Assembly: GCA_035577685.1 (NCBI GenBank)
Contig: DATLVC010000293.1
Location: 1 to 9,498, forward strand
Source: CAIYRG01 sp035577685
GTDB lineage: Bacteria > Pseudomonadota > Alphaproteobacteria > Micropepsales > Micropepsaceae
DNA: 9,498 bases
Reading direction: 5' to 3'
The notes beneath the pieces are model-generated. The model was not told where the DNA came from. It did no database searches and saw nothing but the letters and a program-made list of their open reading frames with translations. The position numbers were made by a program, and so were the translations under genes. The stretch's first letter is position 1. Each line of letters begins with the position of its first letter. Positions 1-5,531 of the stretch are shown here, piece after piece.

Positions 1-1
1 A

Positions 2-754
2 GTGAGAACGGAAAGAGACCTGATGCGGGTTCTCACGGGAAAGTTCGCAAGCCACATGCCGTTTTTTAAGCGAGCGGCCATCGCCATACTGATCTGTCTG
101 GCGGCGGGGGAATTTGTCCTCAGCACCCCGCTGGCCGCACGGATGTTACTGAAGGAATTGCAGACCGATCCGCCCCTTTCCGAAGCCGAGGTGAGCGCGC
201 TCCGCAATGGCCCGCCTGGGGCCATCGCAATCCTATCGGCAGGATGGCGATTAGGGTCGCCGGAATTTGGCGGCCAATATGGCGGCGAAACGCTCGATGC
301 ATTGTCCCTCGAGCGGGTCCGTTATGGCGCCTATTTGAGCCGCAAGACCGGGCTGCCGATTCTCGTAAGCGGTGGCCTGTCCGAGTTGGGAAATACCTCC
401 CTTGCGGCTTTGATGGCGGAGACGTTGTTCACCGATTACGGCATTCGCGCGAGATGGCTGGAATCCCGATCCGCGAACACGGCGGAGAACGCCATCTATT
501 CCTCCGAATTGCTTAAGCGCGACGGAATAACGCGTGTCATACTTGTCACCCATGCTTGGCATATGAAGCGGGCAGAGCAAGCCTTCGCTGCCAATGGGCT
601 ATCCGTGAAGCCTGCTCCGACTGCCTTTTATGACACACGGTGGTCCAATCTTTGGAACGAAATGACGCCCGCGCTTGGGACGCTGCGCATGTCCGGCTAT
701 GCGATTCACGAAATCGTTGGCATGGCGTGGTACAGGCTGAAATATGGATATTAA
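2..754 (+). CDS. YdcF/ElyC-like DUF218 domain protein, possibly 5' partial
   Basis: The product reads as a DUF218 (YdcF/SanA/ElyC-type) protein of up to 250 residues. One hydrophobic helix spans about residues 23-42 and is followed by STPLAARMLLKELQ, the usual juncture after the membrane anchor in this family. The DUF218 core runs from about residue 73 (AIAILSAGWR) through ILVSGG (120-125), the SANTAENA motif (157-164) and VILVTHAWHMKRA (179-191), all typical of the fold. Related proteins are envelope-associated and some affect envelope polysaccharide metabolism, but the reaction is unknown. The first in-frame start visible is GTG at 2, with ATG at 23 and 56 as alternatives. ElyC-like proteins often have an extra N-terminal helix, so the gene may begin before the window. 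It overlaps the next glycosyltransferase gene by 11 bases, which suggests co-transcription. The family call is secure; the start and function are not. Confidence 0.85.
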   Translation: MRTERDLMRVLTGKFASHMPFFKRAAIAILICLAAGEFVLSTPLAARMLLKELQTDPPLSEAEVSALRNGPPGAIAILSAGWRLGSPEFGGQYGGETLDALSLERVRYGAYLSRKTGLPILVSGGLSELGNTSLAALMAETLFTDYGIRARWLESRSANTAENAIYSSELLKRDGITRVILVTHAWHMKRAEQAFAANGLSVKPAPTAFYDTRWSNLWNEMTPALGTLRMSGYAIHEIVGMAWYRLKYGY

Positions 755-2012
755 CACGGCTATGATCGAACCTGTTTCCTCGCCCAAGCCGGTGACGGCT
801 CCGGTTTTATCGATTCTGACCGTCACGACGCTTTTTCCGAACCCTGTTCAGAAGACCCATGGGGTCTTCGTCGAGACGCGTCTGAGAAAGCTCCTCGCGA
901 GCGGGGGCGTGGCCGCGCGGGTCCTCGCGCCCATTCCCTGGCTGCCGTCGTTCATTTCCTATTCCACGCTGGGTCCGCTGCATCAGGTGCCGTCACGCGT
1001 GATTCGCGACGGGCTGACGATCGATCATCCGCGTTATCTCGTCGTCCCGAAGATCGGTATGTCGCTGACGCCTCACACGCTTTACCGGGCGATGCGAAAA
1101 TCGCTGAAACGTATTCTGCACTCGGGATTTCGCGTCGATCTGATCGATGCGCATTATTTTTATCCCGATGGCGTCGCGGCGGTATGGCTGGCCCAGGAAT
1201 TCAATCTTCCGGTGACCATCACGGCCCGCGGCACCGACCTGAATTTGATCCCGCAATATTCGCGTCCGCGGCGGCTGATTCAACAGGCCGCGGCAAACGC
1301 CGACGGTCTTATCACCGTGTGCAAAGCGTTGAAGGACAGCCTGATCGAACTCGGCGTACCGGACGAAAAGGTCCTGGTGCTGCGCAATGGTGTGGATTTG
1401 CAACGGTTTCGGCCCGGTGACCGCGAGCAAGCCCGGAGCGAATTCGACCTCACGCGGCCGACGCTGGCGTCGGTCGGTCATCTCGTCGAACGCAAAGGAC
1501 ATCATCACGTCATCCGCGCCCTCGCACAGCTTCCCGGTATGGACCTGCTCATTGCGGGGGCCGGCCCGGAACGGCAGGCGCTTGAAAGCCTGGCAACGCA
1601 ACTCGGGGTGAATCAGCGCGTCCGCTTCCTTGGCGCGGTCGATCAAGCCCGGCTTTGCCGGATTTACAACGCCGTCGATGCGCTTGTGCTCGCTTCCAGC
1701 CGGGAGGGTTGGGCCAACGTCCTGCTGGAAGCCATGGCGTGCGGTACGCCCGTCGTGGCCTCGGCCGTATGGGGAACGCCGGAAGTCGTCGCGGAACCGG
1801 AGGCCGGCGTGCTTATGCCGTCGCAAGACGATGCGGGCGTGGTTGCGGGCGTCAAGGCGCTGTTTGCGAACCTGCCGCAGCGGACAGCGACGCGAGCCTA
1901 TGCCGAAGGTTTCGATTGGGAACCGACGACGCAGGGCCAGTTGACGCTGTTTCGCGAAATCCTGGCGCGCAGGGGTGCGAAAGGGCCGCAATCTGCCGGC
2001 CAATCCCGTTAA
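744..2012 (+). CDS. Glycosyltransferase family 4 (GT-B fold), EPS-type
   Basis: This 422-residue protein has the two-domain layout of retaining family-4 glycosyltransferases. The N-terminal acceptor domain (about 22-190) opens with LSILTVTTLFPNP and holds GVFVETRLRKL, DAHYFYPDG (135-143) and ARGTD (161-165). The C-terminal nucleotide-sugar domain (about 210-380) shows RNGVD (214-218), VGHLVERKG with R250 and K251 placed for diphosphate binding, AGAGPE (271-276), and the E-x7-E signature with E321 and E329 in REGWANVLLEAMACGTPVV. It should transfer a sugar from an NDP-sugar to a lipid-linked or growing glycan on the cytoplasmic face of the membrane; no signal peptide or membrane helix is seen. 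Start ATG 744 overlaps the upstream gene and has a weak AGG at 734-736; ATG 762 is an alternative. The extended, Pro-rich N-terminus (residues 1-20) is unlikely to be part of the fold. Donor and acceptor cannot be read from the sequence. Confidence 0.9.
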   Translation: MDINTAMIEPVSSPKPVTAPVLSILTVTTLFPNPVQKTHGVFVETRLRKLLASGGVAARVLAPIPWLPSFISYSTLGPLHQVPSRVIRDGLTIDHPRYLVVPKIGMSLTPHTLYRAMRKSLKRILHSGFRVDLIDAHYFYPDGVAAVWLAQEFNLPVTITARGTDLNLIPQYSRPRRLIQQAAANADGLITVCKALKDSLIELGVPDEKVLVLRNGVDLQRFRPGDREQARSEFDLTRPTLASVGHLVERKGHHHVIRALAQLPGMDLLIAGAGPERQALESLATQLGVNQRVRFLGAVDQARLCRIYNAVDALVLASSREGWANVLLEAMACGTPVVASAVWGTPEVVAEPEAGVLMPSQDDAGVVAGVKALFANLPQRTATRAYAEGFDWEPTTQGQLTLFREILARRGAKGPQSAGQSR

Positions 2013-2115
2013 TGAGATCCGGCGTGCACGCTTGATTAAAATTGTTCCGCTAGAATAGTTTGACCCACAAGGCGTGAGCGGCGCCTTACTTAATTTCGAT
2101 TAGGATATTCAGATT
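2013..2115. other. Intergenic region with two symmetric elements, possible promoter region
   Basis: This 103-base gap between the first glycosyltransferase and the fusion oxidoreductase carries a perfect 10-base palindrome, GCGTGCACGC (2022-2031), and a hairpin with stem AAGGCG/CGCCTT (2069-2074 and 2082-2087) around a 7-base loop. AT-rich DNA lies between and after them. TTGATT (2032-2037) and TAGAAT (2051-2056) resemble -35 and -10 hexamers but are only 13 bases apart, too close for a normal promoter. TTGACC (2060-2065) is a better -35 but has no good partner. The hairpin lacks a clean T tract, so it is at best a weak terminator. The gap may separate two transcription units, but this is not proven. 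Confidence 0.35.
2102..2105 (+). promoter_or_regulatory. Ribosome binding site of the fusion oxidoreductase gene
   Basis: AGGA lies 10 bases before ATG 2116. The spacing is slightly long but acceptable. No other in-frame start with a better site precedes it, because in-frame stops lie upstream, so this supports the chosen start. Confidence 0.4.
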
Positions 2116-4206
2116 ATGCAGAGAGTGTGTCTGGTCGGCGCGGGCTTCATTTCGCACGTCCATGCGGAAGCAATACGCAGCATTCCCGCTCTAAAGCTGC
2201 ATGGCGTGGTCGATACCAACCGCAGCGCTGCCGAGGCGTTGGCCGCGCGTTGGGGGATTCCGCATGTCTTCGACTCCATCGAAAAGGCAATTGCGTCTGG
2301 CGAAGTCGACCGCGTTCATGTGCTGACGCCGCCCGGCTTGCATGCGCAAACGACACGGCCTTTCCTCCGGGCCGGCATTCCGGTCTTTGTCGAGAAGCCT
2401 CTGGCGGTCAACAGCAGCGAATGCGAGGCGTTGAATTCCGAAGCGCGCCTCTACAAGACCGTGCTGGGGGTCAACCAGAATTTCGTGTTCCATCCGGCAT
2501 TCACCCGGTTGCGCCGAGCCATCGCCGAGCGGCGCGTGGGCAAGCCCAATTTCGTAAGCTGCATCTACAATATGCCGCTGCGCCAGATCACGGCGCGGCA
2601 GTTCGGCCATTGGATGTTCCGTGAACCCGGAAACATCCTGCTGGAACAGGCCGTGCATCCGTTGTCGCAAATCGTCGCATTGGCGGGGAAAATCGAGCAT
2701 TTCGTTCCCATGGCCGGTGCGCCGCTGGAAATTTCGCCGGGCGTGCCGTTCTACCCGTCAGCTAATCTGATGATGAAGGGCGCCCAGCTCCCGGCCGAAT
2801 TGCGCTTTGCCGTTGGACAGGAATTTCCGTTCTGGCAGATTTCGGTGGTCTGCGATGACGGTGTCGCCGTGGCCGACATGCTCAACAACCGCTTTTTCAC
2901 GCAGCAACGCGGACGGTGGCTTGGCGCCTATGACACGTTCTTGTCGGGGGCGCGTACCGGGCTTGGGATCATGGGTGAGAGCCTGCGCGCCGCGTTGGAT
3001 TTCAGCCTCTCCACGGTGAAGTTGAAATCGCGCAGCGACAGTTTTTATCAGAGCGTGAAAGCGTCCGTTGAAGCCTTCCACAAGGCGTTGGACGAGGGAC
3101 GCCCCCCGGAACTCGACGGGGAATTCGGCGCGCATCTCGTGTCGATTTGCGAAGAGACAGCGCGTATCGCCTTTACGGCACCGTTTACGCCTGCACGCGT
3201 CCAGAGCGAAGGAGATTACGACGTTGCTGTTTTGGGTGGAACCGGCTTTATCGGCAGCCATCTGGTGAAATTGTTGCTCGCAAACGGCCAACGTGTCGGC
3301 GTCATGGCGCGCAATGTGGCGAACCTGCCGGCGGAATTTTTTCAACCCGGCGTGGTGGTCAAAAGCGGAGACATCGGCAAACCGGCCGATGTCGAACGGG
3401 CCATCGGCAATGCGCCTTTCGTCATCAATCTGGCGCATGGCGGCGGCGGCGCCACCTATGAGCAGATCCGCAAGGCCATGGTCGGCGGCGCGGAAATCGT
3501 TGCCAGAGCCTGTCTTGCCCGCGGGGTGCGCCGGCTGGTTCACGTCGGATCGATCGCGAGTCTCTATCTCGGCTCCGAGAGCAGCGTCATAACCGGCGAT
3601 ACGCCGCCCGATCCCGCATCGGAAATGCGCGCCGAATATGCCCGTGCGAAGGCGGAATGCGATCGCATGCTGTTGGCCATGTACAGATCCGAAGGCCTGC
3701 CCGTATGCATCCTGCGCCCCGGTCTCGTGGTTGGCGAGGGTGGTACGGCCGTGCACAGCGGACTCGGCTTCTTCAACAATGAGCAGCATTGCATCGGCTG
3801 GAACACCGGCAGAAATCCGCTTCCCTTCGTCTTGGTCGAAGATGTGGCAGCGGCCGCATGGCATGCCTGCACCGCGCCCAATGCGGTAGGCCGCACCTAC
3901 AATATCGTCGGCGATGTCCGTCTGTCCGCGCGCGAATATGTGGCGGAGCTTTCGCGGGCGCTGTCGCGTCCCCTGCATTTTCACCCGCAGCGAACGCGGC
4001 TTCTTTGGCTCGAAGAGACCGCGAAATGGACGGTGAAGCGTGTTACCGGTCGTAAAGGGCCGCGGCCGACCTATCGTGATCTGTTGTCGCGTGGCCTGCT
4101 TGCCAAGTTCGACTGCGAGGATGCCAAGAAAGATCTCGATTGGCATCCGGAAGGCACGCGCGAGAAATTTGTCGAGCACGGTATCCGCGTGTTCGCCAAA
4201 ACATGA
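2116..4206 (+). CDS. Fusion of Gfo/Idh/MocA oxidoreductase and NAD-dependent epimerase/dehydratase (SDR)
   Basis: Two complete dinucleotide-binding enzymes are joined in one 696-residue chain. The first half (about 1-355) is a Gfo/Idh/MocA oxidoreductase. It has a Rossmann start CLVGAGFIS (5-13), acidic D33 at the end of the second strand, VLTPPGLHAQ (69-78), the catalytic EKP (93-95, Lys94), and NILLEQAVHP with His181 at the usual substrate position. E177 stands where many relatives have Asp. The second half (about 367-696) is an extended SDR of the NDP-sugar epimerase/dehydratase type. It has GGTGFIG (374-380), a Ser in HVGSIAS (S479), Tyr508 and Lys512 of YARAK, ILRPGLVVGEGG (532-543), and the C-terminal epimerase-type substrate domain. 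No membrane segment or signal peptide is seen, so it is cytoplasmic. Both active sites look intact. It probably oxidises, reduces or epimerises a nucleotide sugar for the polysaccharide. Its stop overlaps the next glycosyltransferase start (ATGA). The substrate is unknown. Confidence 0.9.
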   Translation: MQRVCLVGAGFISHVHAEAIRSIPALKLHGVVDTNRSAAEALAARWGIPHVFDSIEKAIASGEVDRVHVLTPPGLHAQTTRPFLRAGIPVFVEKPLAVNSSECEALNSEARLYKTVLGVNQNFVFHPAFTRLRRAIAERRVGKPNFVSCIYNMPLRQITARQFGHWMFREPGNILLEQAVHPLSQIVALAGKIEHFVPMAGAPLEISPGVPFYPSANLMMKGAQLPAELRFAVGQEFPFWQISVVCDDGVAVADMLNNRFFTQQRGRWLGAYDTFLSGARTGLGIMGESLRAALDFSLSTVKLKSRSDSFYQSVKASVEAFHKALDEGRPPELDGEFGAHLVSICEETARIAFTAPFTPARVQSEGDYDVAVLGGTGFIGSHLVKLLLANGQRVGVMARNVANLPAEFFQPGVVVKSGDIGKPADVERAIGNAPFVINLAHGGGGATYEQIRKAMVGGAEIVARACLARGVRRLVHVGSIASLYLGSESSVITGDTPPDPASEMRAEYARAKAECDRMLLAMYRSEGLPVCILRPGLVVGEGGTAVHSGLGFFNNEQHCIGWNTGRNPLPFVLVEDVAAAAWHACTAPNAVGRTYNIVGDVRLSAREYVAELSRALSRPLHFHPQRTRLLWLEETAKWTVKRVTGRKGPRPTYRDLLSRGLLAKFDCEDAKKDLDWHPEGTREKFVEHGIRVFAKT

Positions 4207-5327
4207 ACGGGCCACGGAGGACGCTTCTCCACGTCTTCTCCACCTTCGCCGTCGGCGGCCCGCAAATGCGTTTCGCACAACTCGTGAACCATTTTGGGGG
4301 AAGCTATCGCCATTTCATCGTCGCCATGGACAACGCGACCGAGGCATTCGCCAAATTGGATAAGAGCGTCGATGCAACGCTTCTTACGGTCGCGATTCAG
4401 CGGGGCAAACTTTTGGTCAATGCGAGAAGCTTCCGGAAGGTGCTGCGGGACTTGAAGCCCGATCTTCTGGTCACCTCGAATTGGGGCACCATAGAGTGGG
4501 CGTTCGCGAATCTGGATGGACGTGTACCCCATCTGCATATGGAAGACGGGTTCGGCCCCGAAGAAGCCAATGCCCAGATTGCGCGCCGCGTCTGGATGCG
4601 CCGCCTGGTGCTGCGGCACTCGACGGTGCTTTTGCCTTCGCGGCGATTGTTCTCCATCGCGCGCGACGTGTGGCGGCTTCCCCAACGCTGTTTGATTCAT
4701 GTTCCGAACGGAGTCGATTGCAGCCGGTTCTCGGCACGACGCACCCCACAGATCGCAGCCGATTTCGGAATCGATACGGCAGGACCCGTGATCGGTACCG
4801 TGTCCGGTCTGCGGGCCGAGAAGAACATCAGCCGCCTGGTCGATGCCTTTGCGCGGGTCGTACAAAGGCTCCCGGCCCAGCTGATCATCGTTGGCGACGG
4901 GCCTGAACATGCGAATCTGGTGGCGCAGGCGGTCGCGCTCGGCATCTCGGACCGCGTCGTCTTCACGGGCGCATTTTCCAAGCCGGAGCTGATCCTACCG
5001 TTCTTCGATGTCTTTGCGCTGTCCTCGGACACCGAACAAATGCCGCTTTCCGTGCTGGAAGCGATGGCCGCCGGTCTGCCATTGGCTGCGACGGATGTCG
5101 GCGATCTTCGCTATATGCTGGCCCCGGAAAATCACCCTTATCTGGTGAAGACGCAGGCCGAGCCTTTGTCGGACGCGATCATGGCACTGCTCGCTGAACC
5201 CGTTCGGGCACGCACAATCGGCCAGGCGAACGCTGCCCGCGCCAGCGGCCTATTTGACCAGGAACTCATGTTTGCGGCCTACCGCGAATTGTTTGAAGGG
5301 CGCCGCCCGCGAACTCCAAATTCTTAA
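4203..5327 (+). CDS. Glycosyltransferase family 4 (GT-B fold)
   Basis: The start is taken as ATG 4203, giving 374 residues. This creates an ATGA overlap with the upstream stop, and the protein then begins MNGPRRTLLHVFSTFAVGGP, the normal first strand and glycine-rich loop of family-4 transferases. An in-frame ATG at 4140 would add 21 residues of unrelated sequence lying inside the upstream gene. The C-terminal nucleotide-sugar domain shows VPNGVD (167-172), TVSGLRAEKN (199-208, with R204 and K207), VGDGPE (230-235), and E-x7-E with E278 and E286 in TEQMPLSVLEAMAAG. An acidic EDGFG at 114-118 lies in the acceptor half, where relatives often have catalytic residues. The protein is cytoplasmic, probably membrane-associated. 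It is likely translationally coupled to the fusion enzyme and may use that enzyme's product as donor, which is an inference from position. It loosely resembles the sugar transferases reported in PEP-CTERM/EpsH loci, but the exact subfamily cannot be fixed by eye. Confidence 0.88.
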   Translation: MNGPRRTLLHVFSTFAVGGPQMRFAQLVNHFGGSYRHFIVAMDNATEAFAKLDKSVDATLLTVAIQRGKLLVNARSFRKVLRDLKPDLLVTSNWGTIEWAFANLDGRVPHLHMEDGFGPEEANAQIARRVWMRRLVLRHSTVLLPSRRLFSIARDVWRLPQRCLIHVPNGVDCSRFSARRTPQIAADFGIDTAGPVIGTVSGLRAEKNISRLVDAFARVVQRLPAQLIIVGDGPEHANLVAQAVALGISDRVVFTGAFSKPELILPFFDVFALSSDTEQMPLSVLEAMAAGLPLAATDVGDLRYMLAPENHPYLVKTQAEPLSDAIMALLAEPVRARTIGQANAARASGLFDQELMFAAYRELFEGRRPRTPNS

Positions 5328-5361
5328 CACTAAAGCGTCAGCTTTGCTGTTCGTGAGAGCA

Positions 5362-5391
5362 ATCACCAGCGGGAGGCGGCCGGGTGGTGAT
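5362..5391. repeat. Inverted repeat (7-base perfect arms) after glycosyltransferase gene
   Basis: ATCACCA (5362-5368) and TGGTGAT (5385-5391) are exact reverse complements around a 16-base GC-rich centre. The element lies 35 bases after a gene end, so it could form an RNA hairpin that ends or stabilises the upstream transcript. There is no T tract behind it, so a standard intrinsic terminator is not supported. Confidence 0.4.
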
Positions 5392-5467
5392 CCTCTACTC
5401 AATCTGAAGTACTAAATGAGACGCATTGCACAAGCACTAGAAAAATCAAGGATAAAAAGGTTCTTTT

Positions 5468-5497
5468 TTGGCTTCAGGCGTGGCCTTTAGATATAGA
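5468..5497 (+). promoter_or_regulatory. Candidate sigma-70-type promoter for prsKRT
   Basis: TTGGCT (5468-5473) and TATAGA (5492-5497) are separated by 18 bases. TAGAAT at 5494-5499 overlaps as an alternative -10. A/T tracts directly upstream could act as an UP-like or bent element. Transcription would begin around 5504, leaving a short leader before ATG 5532. Both hexamers are only partial matches, so this is a suggestion. Confidence 0.3.
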
Positions 5498-5531
5498 ATG
5501 CACTGCACATCTAACTGAAAATTCAAACCAG

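Larger units (their letters stand above)
5328..5531. other. Regulatory gap upstream of prsK
   Basis: This 204-base stretch has no plausible gene and is AT-richer than its surroundings. From left to right it holds two small competing hairpins right after the stop (AAAGC/GCTTT at 5332-5345; TTGCT/AGCAA at 5344-5362), a larger inverted repeat (5362-5391), A/T tracts at about helical spacing (5441-5469), a candidate promoter (5468-5497), and two copies of GCAYTGCACA (5423-5432, 5500-5509). It is the natural control region for the prs operon, and possibly the end of the upstream glycosyltransferase operon. I searched by eye for a sigma-54 -24/-12 pair and did not find one. Confidence 0.5.

Noticed and set aside
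993..2003. Reverse-strand open frame of 336 codons opposite the first glycosyltransferase
   Set aside because: Same reason: an antisense shadow of a well-supported gene, with low-complexity basic composition and no domain signature.
4140..4202. Longer N-terminus for the second glycosyltransferase from ATG 4140
   Set aside because: The extra 21 residues are basic, do not fit the fold, and lie inside the upstream gene; ATG 4203 gives a standard ATGA coupling and a family-like N-terminus.
2758..4278. Long reverse-strand open frame of 506 codons opposite the fusion gene
   Set aside because: It lies fully antisense to a gene with clear motifs, its predicted protein is Arg/His/Gln-rich with no recognisable domain, and such frames are typical by-products of codon bias in GC-rich DNA.
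5328..5531. Sigma-54 (-24/-12) promoter upstream of prsK
   Set aside because: TTGGC (5468-5472) and TTGCA (5426-5430) look like half elements, but no GG-N10-GC spacing is met in this gap or in 2013-2115.
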